A stretch of DNA of 43,498 nt from Methylophilaceae bacterium (GCA_017858095.1 JAFMCB010000008.1:1-43498); one strand, 5' to 3'; counted from the stretch's first letter, positions 25,274-35,406 are shown. The notes: generated by a model not told the origin, from the sequence alone. Translations and numbers: made by a program.

Positions 25274-27820
25274 TTAGAATACGTAATTTAAGGTGATCCA
25301 ACCGGCTTGAGGTGATCCTGGTGCTAAGCCCTCGCCTCGAAATAGACTTGAACGTGCAGTCTTTCCATCTCCAGTAAACCCATTAATTAAAAGACGCCCA
25401 CCCGTGTAATAAGTTTTGTCAAAAACATTAATGGCTTTGAAATCCAAAGACCATTCTGGATTGAATTGATATTTTGCATCTAAATTCACAATTGCGTAGC
25501 CAGGAACTTTACCATCGCCCCCCGTATTGCCATGCTCATTATTCTCGTTGCCCATCATGTAGGTGTCAGAATATGCCACAATATTAGTACCAACTCTAAA
25601 CGCTGAATTGAATGCATATGCAAGTCTAAGCTTTAAACTATGATCTGGGATTGAGGGCATTTTATCCCCTTTTTTGACGTTAATAACACTATTTTGAGTT
25701 CCCACAGTTTTGTTAGCAGCTTCTAAAGTTTCTAAAGCATCCTCCACATTACTTTCAGAACCGGCCGAACTTAATGCGCTGCTAAAGCTAGCTAAATCAG
25801 TATCAGCGTTTCCACTTAAAAGATCTCTTACCTCCTCCCCTAACTCACTTAAGGCGCCATCCTCCCAAAGTGATTCCTCATCTAAACCAGAATAACTATT
25901 TGTAACTGTTGATCTTGAATCGTTTCCATCAGACACCAAATCAAAATCAGATTCGTATTCCGCTTTTAAATAGCCATAAGAGGCGGACCAAGAAAATCCT
26001 TCCGTACCAGATAAACCAAATAAAGTTCTTCCTCCAACAGTCATATCCAGTCCCTTACGTGAGGTTTTACCGACATTATCAAAGTAACCTAATCCATTCT
26101 GTGCGTTGGTATTAATAAACTGCAGGTCATCATGATTAATTGATGTATAAACCGCACCCGAATAACTCAATAATTTGGTCTGTCCTCGATAGCCCCACTC
26201 ATACGTTTTAGCAACCACATCATCTAATGGTGGATCATCTGCCATTTGCGTTGGTAGTTGGCAGGCGATTGCTGGGTTAGAACATCCTAATTCAATTGAA
26301 GTAGGAGCGCGATTTGCTTCTCCATAAGAAGCGTATGTTGAAAAATTATTTGAATATTTATAAGTTAAACCAATGGTTGGATTAATCCTTGACCAACTGG
26401 CCTTCTCAGTTAATGAGCCTTCTGACTGATCCGCCCTTTTATCGGTATTATCGACTTCCTGATAGTTATAACGCGCACCAGCAGTTACATGCCAATTTTC
26501 ATTAAACGAGAGTGTATCAACAGCATAAATACCAAAGGTTTGGGTTCTACCTGATAGATTTGTATTGTTTTCATATGTTCCAGAGTCTTTTACTAATGTT
26601 CTGTTGTCGGTCATTGTTGCATCCTCATACTCATCTTGTACAAAACTAATGAGTGAGGTTTCAAGACTTATTCCGGTTACAAAATTATTATCCAAATCGA
26701 ATAAAGGTTGTGTAAAAGTCATTTGTGTTGAAAGTCCGTAAAGGTCTTGTTTTGTGCCGGTCTTTCTATTTTCGCCGCTAATTTCATCAATTAAATCTGG
26801 GTTATCATAGCTAAAGAGCGTTACAGCATCATCACCAATTGAAAAAGGGCCCCCTGAAACAATAGAAATATTATTTTCCGCAGTTAATTCAATTTCCCCA
26901 TCACCATTCCAAGTTTTTCTATCTGAACGTTTCCAGTAAATATTTGATGAAAGCATGGTGTCGTCATCAAAGAAATGGGATAAAGCTAAATTTAATTGGC
27001 CATAAAGATTTTTGGTCTCATCTGGCACGGTATTAATACCCTCGTTATCATTACCGAGTAAATATTTCGGTGCCAATCCATTCCCTATAAGCTTATTGTC
27101 AGCACCAGTATAAGAAAGTTCTAGCCTTGAGGCCTCATCTTCCCAGCCGACTTTAGCAAAATATTGATTTAGATGTGAGGGTGAAAAATCTCGCCATCCG
27201 TCCTCTTTGGTATATTGATACCCAGCGTAATAATCAAAACTGCCAGATGTGCCACCATGTTCAATTAACGATATTTGACGATCCCAGGAGCCACCGGTAA
27301 AAGATAATTTTGTTTTATCAAATGAATGGCCAGATTTTGTTTGAAAAGCCATTGCGCCACCCAGCGTATTTAATCCATAAATTGGATTAGTTCCTGGAAC
27401 AACTTGTGCGCCAGAAAAAGCAAACTGTGGTAACGTATCCCAAAGAACAACATCACTGAAAGGTTGATTTTGCCTTACACCATCCACATAGATTGACAAA
27501 CCTTGTTCATTCCCCAGTATTGAACCGGCGGTATAGCCACGAAAGCGAATTTCGGGTTGCCATGGATTTCCTCCAACCTCATTTAATGTAACGCTTGGGG
27601 CATTATTTACTAAATAATCAGCAAATGAAATTCCAGGTTGGTCACTCACGTCATCCATTTGAATAACCTGAACATTGCTTGGCAGGATATTCTTATCAAC
27701 ACCAATACCAGGCAGCGGTGCAACCGTTGTTACATCAATTGTTCCTGTTGTAAGTGTGTCTTCAGCAAAAACTGGATTAGACACTAAAACTAAACTTACT
27801 AATGGGATTAGATACTTCAT
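25274..27820 (-). CDS. TonB-dependent outer-membrane receptor
   Basis: 848 residues with a signal peptide (MKYLIPLVSLVLVSNPVFA-ED). The plug domain contains ISFADYLVNNAPSVTLNEVG, PEIRFRGYTAGSILGNEQGL, SIYVDGVRQNQPF and GLNTLGGAMAFQTKSG. A 22-strand-type barrel follows, ending in an aromatic residue (TLNYVF). An unusual acidic, Ser/Gly/Ala-rich insertion of roughly 90 residues lies at about 628-718, before a barrel strand near the C-terminus. The cargo is unknown; the neighbouring MoxY-like two-component system makes a C1-related metal or cofactor (lanthanide or PQQ, for example) worth considering, but this is speculative. It is read ahead of the kinase and regulator genes on the same strand. 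Confidence 0.93.
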   Translation of the reverse strand: MKYLIPLVSLVLVSNPVFAEDTLTTGTIDVTTVAPLPGIGVDKNILPSNVQVIQMDDVSDQPGISFADYLVNNAPSVTLNEVGGNPWQPEIRFRGYTAGSILGNEQGLSIYVDGVRQNQPFSDVVLWDTLPQFAFSGAQVVPGTNPIYGLNTLGGAMAFQTKSGHSFDKTKLSFTGGSWDRQISLIEHGGTSGSFDYYAGYQYTKEDGWRDFSPSHLNQYFAKVGWEDEASRLELSYTGADNKLIGNGLAPKYLLGNDNEGINTVPDETKNLYGQLNLALSHFFDDDTMLSSNIYWKRSDRKTWNGDGEIELTAENNISIVSGGPFSIGDDAVTLFSYDNPDLIDEISGENRKTGTKQDLYGLSTQMTFTQPLFDLDNNFVTGISLETSLISFVQDEYEDATMTDNRTLVKDSGTYENNTNLSGRTQTFGIYAVDTLSFNENWHVTAGARYNYQEVDNTDKRADQSEGSLTEKASWSRINPTIGLTYKYSNNFSTYASYGEANRAPTSIELGCSNPAIACQLPTQMADDPPLDDVVAKTYEWGYRGQTKLLSYSGAVYTSINHDDLQFINTNAQNGLGYFDNVGKTSRKGLDMTVGGRTLFGLSGTEGFSWSASYGYLKAEYESDFDLVSDGNDSRSTVTNSYSGLDEESLWEDGALSELGEEVRDLLSGNADTDLASFSSALSSAGSESNVEDALETLEAANKTVGTQNSVINVKKGDKMPSIPDHSLKLRLAYAFNSAFRVGTNIVAYSDTYMMGNENNEHGNTGGDGKVPGYAIVNLDAKYQFNPEWSLDFKAINVFDKTYYTGGRLLINGFTGDGKTARSSLFRGEGLAPGSPQAGWITLNYVF

Positions 27821-27855
27821 ACTTTTTAAAATTCAAATACAATAACGAAGCGGCT

Positions 27856-27898
27856 ATTTTACAGGGAAGTGCTTGAATTTATATAGGAATTTTTCCTA
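27856..27898 (-). promoter_or_regulatory. TonB-receptor promoter with activator-type palindrome
   Basis: TAGGAA-TTT-TTCCTA (27884-27898) is a perfect 6-bp inverted repeat overlapping the tilS stop. A -10-like TAAAAT lies at 27861-27856 and no good -35 exists. If transcription starts near 27849, the palindrome is centred at about -42, the place for a class II activator such as a NarL-type regulator. Confidence 0.5.
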
Positions 27899-29233
27899 AG
27901 ATGGTTGTTTATTCCAGCTGACTGAATAGCCAATTTCGTCAGAAAGAACTTGGTATTGGCTATCCGTTCCAAATTCAGGAATGGCAACAACATTTTCTCC
28001 ATCGACAAGGAGTGGAATAAAAGAGCGCTCCCAAGGTGGGATTCTCGAGGACTGCAATAATGATTTTACTGTACGGGTAGGCTGATTCTGTATGGGTTTA
28101 AATTTTTCCCCACCCTGACGATTACGTATCACCAACTGGCCTGATGTAATTTTATCTAAATTAAAACCTTTGCCCTTAGTCTTGGTAAAAAAAATTTTCG
28201 TATTGTCTGGCAAAGAAATAGATTTCTGTCCTTTCCATACATACTGAAAATCAGTTTGTATCAAAGAATCAACGAGATAAAGCTTATCCTCATAGGTTCT
28301 TATTGAGAATAAATCAGATATTTTAATGTTGATTAAAGCGTCATCTTTTTTATTTTTAACTTGCTTGATAATTTCATTTATTAATTTTTGACTGGGCATT
28401 TGTAAATCATTCAAACTTAACCACCACCGAATTAGATTAACTAGCCGCCCTTTGTCTAACTCCGCAAAAGCAGATAACGCTAATAATTTATGATCCTCTA
28501 ACAAATAATGATGAAAATCTTTTTCAGCAATTATTTGATTTAAGTGAAAACCTTCTGCAATTAAATTAATAGAGCGATTAATCGTTTTTAATGCCTGTGG
28601 AAATCGCTCTATGATTAAAGGTAAAATATTATTACGAAGAAAGTTACGATCAAATTTGTCATTGAAATTACTTTCGTCTTGGGCAAATTCAATTTTATTG
28701 TTAATTAAATAGTCTTTTATTAGAGCTTGATCAACATTTAAAAAGGGTCGCCATAACATTCTTTTTTCGTCTAATTCTTGCATGGAAGATAGGCCTCTTA
28801 AGCCACTACCTCTAAGTAATTGAAGTAAAAAAGTTTCAATCTGATCTTGTTGATGATGGGCGGTAACCAAAACCCCTGCTCTTAAATTATTTAATGCGGA
28901 ATAACGTAATTCCCTGGCCTGCCCTTCGATGCCGAGGGGATGATTTTTTTTCATATCTACCTTGGAAGAAATAAATTCAACGTTAAGGGCATTGCAGAAT
29001 TTTTGACACAACTCTACCCATCCGTCTGCAAAGGGACTTAAGCCATGATGCACGTGGATAGCACGTAGTTTAAAACTATTTTTTTTTGCTAGTTGGCTTA
29101 AGATATGGAGTAACGCCATGGAATCCTGGCCGCCACTTAACGCTAAATCAAGCGTGATTTTTTTTCTTTTTTGGAGAATAAACCTTTCATAAGATTTATC
29201 AACAATATCAATTAGAGAAACCCCTGCGTTCAC
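27896..29233 (-). CDS. tilS: tRNA(Ile)-lysidine synthetase
   Basis: 445 residues from a GTG at 29233, 2 nt after the accA stop. The PP-loop is LALSGGQDSMALLH (SGGxDS), followed by IHVHHGLSPFADGW and VTAHHQQDQIETFLLQLLRG, which are TilS hallmarks. The C-terminal tRNA-binding domains contain VIRNRQGGEKFKPI and SSRIPPWERSFIPLLVDGEN. It modifies C34 of the AUA-reading tRNA(Ile) to lysidine and is essential. The order dnaE-accA-tilS is common in betaproteobacteria. Confidence 0.97.
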   Translation of the reverse strand: MNAGVSLIDIVDKSYERFILQKRKKITLDLALSGGQDSMALLHILSQLAKKNSFKLRAIHVHHGLSPFADGWVELCQKFCNALNVEFISSKVDMKKNHPLGIEGQARELRYSALNNLRAGVLVTAHHQQDQIETFLLQLLRGSGLRGLSSMQELDEKRMLWRPFLNVDQALIKDYLINNKIEFAQDESNFNDKFDRNFLRNNILPLIIERFPQALKTINRSINLIAEGFHLNQIIAEKDFHHYLLEDHKLLALSAFAELDKGRLVNLIRWWLSLNDLQMPSQKLINEIIKQVKNKKDDALINIKISDLFSIRTYEDKLYLVDSLIQTDFQYVWKGQKSISLPDNTKIFFTKTKGKGFNLDKITSGQLVIRNRQGGEKFKPIQNQPTRTVKSLLQSSRIPPWERSFIPLLVDGENVVAIPEFGTDSQYQVLSDEIGYSVSWNKQPS

Positions 29234-29235
29234 GA

Positions 29236-30195
29236 TTATTGAGTAAATTCACCAAAGCTCATAAGTTTCTGATATCGGCTGGCTAACAATGAATCAATCG
29301 GTTGTTTTTTTAATTTTTCTAACTCGCGACTAAGTGCTGCTCTTACTGAATCCATTGCCATCACGATATCTCGATGCGCACCGCCAAGCGGCTCTTTAAC
29401 GATAGAATCGGCAAGCCCAAGTTTTTTTAAACGGTGAGCAGTAATACCTAATGTCTCAGCAGCTGTTTCTGCCATCTCCGCTTTTTTCCATAAAATGGAT
29501 GCACAACCCTCGGGTGAGATAACAGAATAAATCGAAAATTCTAACATCATTAAATGATCGGCAACGCCCAGTGCGAGGGCTCCACCTGACCCACCTTCGC
29601 CGATGACAACACTTAAAATCGGGGTTTTTAATTCACTCATCACGTATAAATTTCTTGCAATAGCTTCTGACTGGCCGCGCTCTTCCGCCCCAATGCCCGG
29701 GTAGGCTCCTGGGGTATCTATCAAAGTAATAATTGGAATATTAAATTTTTCTGCCAAGCGATAGAGTCTCAGTGCTTTACGGTAACCTTCAGGTCTTGGC
29801 ATACCAAAATTTCGGTACTGACGCTCTTTTACATCACGCCCTTTTTGCTGACCAATAACCATGACCGATTGTTTTTCAAACAGCGCTAAGCCACCAATAA
29901 TTGCTGGATCGTCTGCATAAGCTCGATCACCATGTAATTCTCTGAAATCAGAAAAAATAGAATTTATATAATCCAAGGTATACGGTCGTTGGGGATGGCG
30001 TGCCACCTGCGAGATTTGCCAGGCAGTCAAATTATCATATATTTCATGTAAAGACTTGTCTGCTTTTTCCGTTAGCTGCGTTAACTCTGAAGAAATATTC
30101 AGGGTCGGATGTTCTTCATGCGCATTTTTTAAGCTATCAATTTTTGTTTCAAGTGATTCAATTGATTTTTCAAAATCAAGATAAGTTTTTTTCAT
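29236..30195 (-). CDS. accA: Acetyl-CoA carboxylase carboxyltransferase subunit alpha
   Basis: 319 residues, the normal AccA length. Features are the N-terminal helical region ([20 protein letters not shown]), [74 protein letters not shown] and [15 protein letters not shown]. With AccD it transfers carboxyl from biotin to acetyl-CoA, the first step of fatty-acid synthesis. It lies between dnaE (24-nt gap) and tilS (2-nt gap) on the same strand, so it is probably one transcript. Confidence 0.98.
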   Translation of the reverse strand: MKKTYLDFEKSIESLETKIDSLKNAHEEHPTLNISSELTQLTEKADKSLHEIYDNLTAWQISQVARHPQRPYTLDYINSIFSDFRELHGDRAYADDPAIIGGLALFEKQSVMVIGQQKGRDVKERQYRNFGMPRPEGYRKALRLYRLAEKFNIPIITLIDTPGAYPGIGAEERGQSEAIARNLYVMSELKTPILSVVIGEGGSGGALALGVADHLMMLEFSIYSVISPEGCASILWKKAEMAETAAETLGITAHRLKKLGLADSIVKEPLGGAHRDIVMAMDSVRAALSRELEKLKKQPIDSLLASRYQKLMSFGEFTQ

Positions 30196-30219
30196 GAATT
30201 GTTAATGTGCAATAAAAAG

Positions 30220-33200
30220 TTAATTATAAAGGATTTTTACATTCTCTTCTTTAAAGGTTTGATGTAACTGCGTTATTAAATCTTCATTCAAGGTCACTGC
30301 CCATTGACTTCCCAACATAATATCTGCCAAACCTGCAGGGCTTTCATATTCTATTTTTACGTTACATTTTTTATGTTTAGGATTTGTAGATCCACTAGCA
30401 TAAGATTTTAGTAATTGCTTAATAACGGGGGCCTGATTTTGATCTTTAATGGCAATGCTTAAAAGTGTTGCTTTTGAATTTTGAATGCTGACTAAATCAT
30501 ACAGGGCAAATGCACGAACGCGATTTCCTCCAGTAAAGTCATCGGGGCTTACTTGGCCATCAACAAACAACAGCTGATCCTCTTTAATCAAATGATAATT
30601 ATCAGACAGTAAATTATTGCCCACCACTACATCAATTCTTCCATAGCTATCATCCAATGTCACAATTGCGATTTTGCCTCGCGAAGTCACGCGAAAACGA
30701 ATAGCTGCAATAATACCAGCCATTAAATAATTCCCATCCCTTGGCTTAAGGTCACTTAATTTATTTGCCACAAAAGGTCTGATCATGGATTCATAAAATT
30801 TAAAAGGGTGGCCACTATAGAAAAAACCGAGTGCTGATTTTTCTTCGATCAAGAATTTTTTTTCCGGCCATGGCGCTGAATCAATTAATGGAATTGTCTG
30901 CGTATCAGCTTCATCAAATAAACTATTTTGCCCAACATGCGCATTTGACTGTTCGGCTTTGGTGATCGCTAAATTAACACTGGCCAATAACGAGGCACGA
31001 TTTTTTTCTAATGTATCAAAAGCCCCTGCCTTAATCAAAGATTCGAATGCTTTTCTGTTAACTTTTCTTAAATCTAATCGTGCTGCAAAATCAAATAAAG
31101 AGGTAAACGGGCCATTTATTTTTCTATCCTCTAAAATTACTTCAATGGCTGATAATCCCGTGCCTTTAATAGCCCCCAAACCATATAAAATATGGCTCTC
31201 ATCGATAGGCAAAAATTTATATTCGCTGCTATTAATATCTGGGGGCATCAAGGTAATTTGATTGAGTTGACAGTCATCAAAAAGTAAATGGATGTTATCC
31301 GTATTATTCATGTCTGCAGACATGGAAGCGGCTATAAATGCTGATGTATGATGCGCTTTTAAAAATGCGGTTTGGTAAGCAATCATGGCATAAGCAGCCG
31401 CATGTGATTTATTAAATCCATAGCCAGCAAACTTTTCTAATAAATCAAATAATTCAGTCGCTTGGCGTTGATTTAGCTCATGCTTTAAGGCGCCGTCAAC
31501 AAAGGTTTGTCGCTGCGCATCCATTTCTTCAACTTTCTTTTTCCCCATCGCCCTTCGAAGCAAATCAGCACCGCCAAGACTATAGCCTGCAACTACCTGA
31601 GCAATTTGCATGACTTGCTCCTGATAAACTGCAATGCCATAAGTTTCTTTAAGAATAGATTCGGTGGCGGGATGCGGGTATGTCACCTGTTGCTGACCAT
31701 GCTTTCTTCGACAAAAATCTGGGATCAGGTCCATCGGCCCAGGTCGATATAATGCCACCAAAGCAATAATATCCTCAAAACAATCTGGACGAGCTTGTTT
31801 GAGCATATCTTTCATGCCCCTTGATTCTAATTGGAACACACCCGTCGTATTTGAGGTTTTTAATAGATCAAAAGTGTGTTTATCTTGGATTGGTAGCTTT
31901 TCGAGGATGAGGGGATCAAGCCCCTTTTCAAGCCGAATTTTATTTGCATTTTCAAGTGCCATAGCAAGAATAGTCAATGTCCTGAGCCCTAAAAAATCAA
32001 ATTTGACCAGGCCAATGGATTCAACATCATCTTTGTCAAATTGACTGATGATACCTGCTGCATCAGGCTGGCAATAGATGGGAGAAAAATTAGATATTTT
32101 ACTTGGAGCAATAAGCACACCACCGGCATGCATACCAACATTTCTTACCAGGCCTTCAAGTTTTAGCGCCAATTCAAAAAGCTCTTTAACCTCCTCTTCT
32201 TTTTTAATACGGTCTTTTAGCTGAGGTTCTTTCTCAATGGCATCTTTTAAATTAATGCCAAGTTCATTGGGTACTAATTTGGCGATGCTATCAACAAAGT
32301 TATAAGGCAGATCAAGAACACGCCCAACATCCCGTATAACGGCTTTTGCCGCCATGGTGCCAAAGGTTGCGATTTGAGAAACCGAATCAGAACCATATTT
32401 TTGTTTTACATATTCAATAACACGATCACGTCCCTCTTGGCAAAAATCAATATCAAAATCTGGCATAGAAACGCGATCAGGATTTAAAAACCGCTCAAAT
32501 AGCAAGTTATATTTGAGTGGATCAAGATCAGTAATTCCTAAACTAAAAGCAACGACTGAGCCTGCTCCGGAACCTCGTCCTGGACCAACCGGTATTTTAT
32601 TTTCTTTCGACCAATTAATAAAATCTGCCACGATGAGGAAATAACCTGCATAACCCATTTCATTAATTACGTTAACCTCAAAATTTAAGCGCTCAAGGTA
32701 TTTTGGGATATGTTGTTCCCTTATCTTTTCTTCAGGGTATAAATCTTCAAGCCTTCTATCTAATCCATTTTTTGCCTCGAGTAACAAAAAGTCTTCAATG
32801 GTTTTTCCTTTTGGAATAGGAAAATCGGGTAAAAAGAGTTGGCCTAATTCAAATTCATGATTACATAACTTTGCTATTTGTAAGGTATTTTCAATGGCAG
32901 CTGGGATATCTTCAAATAATGCAATCATCTCATCCGGTGACTTAAAATATTGATCCGGTGAAAAATTCTTTGGTCGTCTCTGATCACCCAAAATATAACC
33001 ATCCGAAATACATGTTTTTGCTTCATGCGCCCGATAATCCTCTTCAGCCATAAATTGAATGGGGTGGGTAGCAACTACCGGCAGGTCATATTCATGCGCC
33101 AAAAATAATGCTTTCTCTATGTACCGCTCTTGTAATTCTTTTAATTTATCTCGGCCATGCCTTTGAATTTCAATAAAGAATCGATCCTTAAAATGAGTTT

Positions 33201-33681
33201 TCCAACGTTTTACATAGGAAGGAATCTCTTCTAACTTGTTTTGCTGCAGCAGAAAAGCCAACATGCCACTTGTTGCGCCAGACAACACAATTAATCCCTC
33301 ATTCTTCTCAAATAACCATTCTTCTTTGATAAGCGGCCGATTTCGCTGTTGGTTTTCAAGATAAGCATGCGATATTAGTTCGGATAAATTTAAAAAACCT
33401 TTTTGATTTTTTACAATAACTTGCAATCGTGTGGGTTCATCTGGACTGCTTTTATTTTCAATCCAAAGATCGGCACCAAAAATAGGTTTTACTTTGGCTT
33501 CTAAGGCTTTTTTATAAAATTTTACCGCGGCAAAGCAGTTACTCAGATCTGCAATAGCAATTGCAGGCATACCATATTCAGATGCTTTTTTTACATAATC
33601 GGCAATTCTTACAATGCCGTCAGAGATTGAAAATTCGCTATGACAGCGCAGGTGAATAAATTGAGACTTCTTTTTTTGCAT
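30220..33681 (-). CDS. dnaE: DNA polymerase III alpha subunit
   Basis: 1153 residues. The N-terminal PHP domain starts FIHLRCHSEFSISDGIVRI. The polymerase core shows VGPGRGSGAGSVVAFSLGIT and the catalytic aspartates in MPDFDIDFCQEGRDRV. Helix-hairpin-helix LYGLGAIKGTG and an OB fold near residues 990-1060 follow. The length and lack of a proofreading domain fit DnaE1, the main replicative polymerase. First gene of the dnaE-accA-tilS run; divergent from tpx across 67 bp. Confidence 0.98.
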   Translation of the reverse strand: MQKKKSQFIHLRCHSEFSISDGIVRIADYVKKASEYGMPAIAIADLSNCFAAVKFYKKALEAKVKPIFGADLWIENKSSPDEPTRLQVIVKNQKGFLNLSELISHAYLENQQRNRPLIKEEWLFEKNEGLIVLSGATSGMLAFLLQQNKLEEIPSYVKRWKTHFKDRFFIEIQRHGRDKLKELQERYIEKALFLAHEYDLPVVATHPIQFMAEEDYRAHEAKTCISDGYILGDQRRPKNFSPDQYFKSPDEMIALFEDIPAAIENTLQIAKLCNHEFELGQLFLPDFPIPKGKTIEDFLLLEAKNGLDRRLEDLYPEEKIREQHIPKYLERLNFEVNVINEMGYAGYFLIVADFINWSKENKIPVGPGRGSGAGSVVAFSLGITDLDPLKYNLLFERFLNPDRVSMPDFDIDFCQEGRDRVIEYVKQKYGSDSVSQIATFGTMAAKAVIRDVGRVLDLPYNFVDSIAKLVPNELGINLKDAIEKEPQLKDRIKKEEEVKELFELALKLEGLVRNVGMHAGGVLIAPSKISNFSPIYCQPDAAGIISQFDKDDVESIGLVKFDFLGLRTLTILAMALENANKIRLEKGLDPLILEKLPIQDKHTFDLLKTSNTTGVFQLESRGMKDMLKQARPDCFEDIIALVALYRPGPMDLIPDFCRRKHGQQQVTYPHPATESILKETYGIAVYQEQVMQIAQVVAGYSLGGADLLRRAMGKKKVEEMDAQRQTFVDGALKHELNQRQATELFDLLEKFAGYGFNKSHAAAYAMIAYQTAFLKAHHTSAFIAASMSADMNNTDNIHLLFDDCQLNQITLMPPDINSSEYKFLPIDESHILYGLGAIKGTGLSAIEVILEDRKINGPFTSLFDFAARLDLRKVNRKAFESLIKAGAFDTLEKNRASLLASVNLAITKAEQSNAHVGQNSLFDEADTQTIPLIDSAPWPEKKFLIEEKSALGFFYSGHPFKFYESMIRPFVANKLSDLKPRDGNYLMAGIIAAIRFRVTSRGKIAIVTLDDSYGRIDVVVGNNLLSDNYHLIKEDQLLFVDGQVSPDDFTGGNRVRAFALYDLVSIQNSKATLLSIAIKDQNQAPVIKQLLKSYASGSTNPKHKKCNVKIEYESPAGLADIMLGSQWAVTLNEDLITQLHQTFKEENVKILYN

Positions 33682-33748
33682 AAAAATTATTTTACCTGAG
33701 ATGTTTTGTTAAAATGATACAAATGTTATTTTTTTTAGGAGAACAGCA

Positions 33749-34252
33749 ATGGGTAATGTAACGGTAAAAGGTGGTGCAGTAACGTTGGGTGGATCATTTC
33801 CTAATGTTGGTGAGCAAGCCAAAGATTTTAGTTTGGCGAACGACAAGCGGGAAGATGTAAATCTAGCGACTTATGGAAATCAAAGAAAGATTTTAAATAT
33901 TTTTCCAAGCGTTGATACCCCTACTTGTGCCTTGTCAGTAAAACGCTTTAATGACGAAGCAAGCAAACTTGATAATACGGTTGTGCTATGTATCTCAGCT
34001 GATTTACCTTTTGCACAAAAACGTTTTTGTGGTGCTGAAGGCACAGATAATGTTGTTACTCTATCAGCCTTTCGTGATATTTCAGGATTTGCTCATGACT
34101 ATGGCGTGGCAATTCTCGATACCTCATTGAAAGGATTAACTTCACGTGCAGTGGTTGTTCTTGATGAAAATAATAAAGTCATCCACAGTGAATTAGTAGC
34201 AGAAATTACTGAAGAGCCTAATTATGATGCAGCGCTAAACGCACTTAAGTAA
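33749..34252 (+). CDS. tpx: Thiol peroxidase (atypical 2-Cys peroxiredoxin)
   Basis: 167 residues. It begins GNVTVKGGAVTLGGSFPNVG, with peroxidatic Cys in PSVDTPTCALSVKRF and resolving Cys in FAQKRFCGAEGTDNV, the Tpx arrangement. It reduces organic and hydrogen peroxides using thioredoxin. TTAGGAGAA precedes the ATG. Its 3' end overlaps convergent rlmL by 8 nt, and its terminator lies inside the rlmL coding region. Confidence 0.97.
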   Translation: MGNVTVKGGAVTLGGSFPNVGEQAKDFSLANDKREDVNLATYGNQRKILNIFPSVDTPTCALSVKRFNDEASKLDNTVVLCISADLPFAQKRFCGAEGTDNVVTLSAFRDISGFAHDYGVAILDTSLKGLTSRAVVVLDENNKVIHSELVAEITEEPNYDAALNALK

Positions 34253-35396
34253 TTTTTTTTCGGTTACTGCCAGCGACGATAGTAATTTCAAATAATCGAC
34301 AATCTAAAGCGCCGTTATATAGCGGCGTTTTTTTTGAAGGTGATAAACGCATGAGTTTTGGCATTTTAAAGTCATTCGTTAAAAAATATGTTCGCCATCC
34401 TGTAAAAGCAGTTTTCAACTGTCGTGCCCACTCAGGATATTCTAAATTTAAACTTTCGTTTTCACCAATACGTTCACCGTAAGGGGGGTTCGTAATCATA
34501 ACGCCCATTTTTTCGGGTGCTTTTATCTCAGCAAATTCAGCGCAACTCAGTTTAATGCAATCATCCAAATCTGCTAATGCCAAATTCTTTTTACTTATCC
34601 TCACTGCACTCATGTCCCGATCTGAACCATAAATGTTCATAAAGCGAGATACTTTTACCTGTGTTAAGTATTCAGTCTTAATGTTGTTAAAAAGTTGTGC
34701 ATCAAAATTTTTCCAAGCCATGAAACTAAAATTACGGTCCAAGCCAGGTGCTTTATTTTTAGCGATTAATGCTGCTTCAATTAAAAAGGTGCCACTCCCG
34801 CACATTGGATCCAGCAGAGCCTCGCCTGGTTGCCATCCTGACAAAGCAATAATACCGGCGGCCAAATTCTCTCGGATGGGGGCTTGCACACTATTGGCAC
34901 GGTATCCACGTTGATACAAGGGGGCGCCTGAAGCATCTAAATAGAGTGAATACTGATTTTTATTTAAAAAAAGGTGGATTTTTATATCGGGATCTCTAAT
35001 AGCTACATTAGGCCGCTTATTGGTCTTCTTCCTAAAAAAATCACAGACTGCATCTTTAATTCTTAACGTTATGAAATCTAGACTTTTTAAGGGTGCGTAA
35101 ATAGCACTGGTACTGACTTTAATTGATTGGTTTTCAGTAAACCAATGGTCCCAATCTGAAAATAATGCCGCCTTGTAGAGGTCGTCCTCTTTTTTATAGA
35201 AACCCTCTTTTATCAAAACTAAAATACGTGTCGCAATCCGACTCGATAAATTTACACGGTACAAAAGCTCATTTGTTCCAGTAAAACTCACTCCCCCATC
35301 AGTCTGCATGATATCTTTGGCTTTTAACTGCGTTAATTCATCCACTAAAACTTCTTCAAGTCCTCTAGGGCAGGTTGCAAAAAAACGTAAACTCAA
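34245..35396 (-). CDS. rlmL: 23S rRNA (guanine-N2)-methyltransferase, RlmL-type
   Basis: 383 residues. The N-terminal THUMP region (SLRFFATCPRGLEEVLVDEL, DGGVSFTG, YRVNLSSRIATRILV) is followed by the methyltransferase with SAM motif LLDPMCGSGTFLIEAALIA and catalytic TNPPYGERIG. It lacks the second methyltransferase half (RlmK) of E. coli RlmKL, as in many betaproteobacteria. It should methylate G2445 of 23S rRNA. It is convergent with tpx (8-nt overlap), and downstream of the spermidine-synthase-like gene by 10 nt. Confidence 0.92.
   Translation of the reverse strand: MSLRFFATCPRGLEEVLVDELTQLKAKDIMQTDGGVSFTGTNELLYRVNLSSRIATRILVLIKEGFYKKEDDLYKAALFSDWDHWFTENQSIKVSTSAIYAPLKSLDFITLRIKDAVCDFFRKKTNKRPNVAIRDPDIKIHLFLNKNQYSLYLDASGAPLYQRGYRANSVQAPIRENLAAGIIALSGWQPGEALLDPMCGSGTFLIEAALIAKNKAPGLDRNFSFMAWKNFDAQLFNNIKTEYLTQVKVSRFMNIYGSDRDMSAVRISKKNLALADLDDCIKLSCAEFAEIKAPEKMGVMITNPPYGERIGENESLNLEYPEWARQLKTAFTGWRTYFLTNDFKMPKLMRLSPSKKTPLYNGALDCRLFEITIVAGSNRKKIT
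34306..34335 (+). terminator. tpx Rho-independent terminator embedded in rlmL
   Basis: AAAGCGCCG (34306-34314) pairs with CGGCG plus the first T residues (34323-34331) around an 8-nt loop, followed by a run of eight T (34328-34335). It lies about 55 nt after the tpx stop and within the last codons of convergent rlmL. On the reverse strand there is no comparable T-run, so it acts in one direction only. Confidence 0.85.
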
Positions 35397-35406
35397 AATA
35401 AATCCT

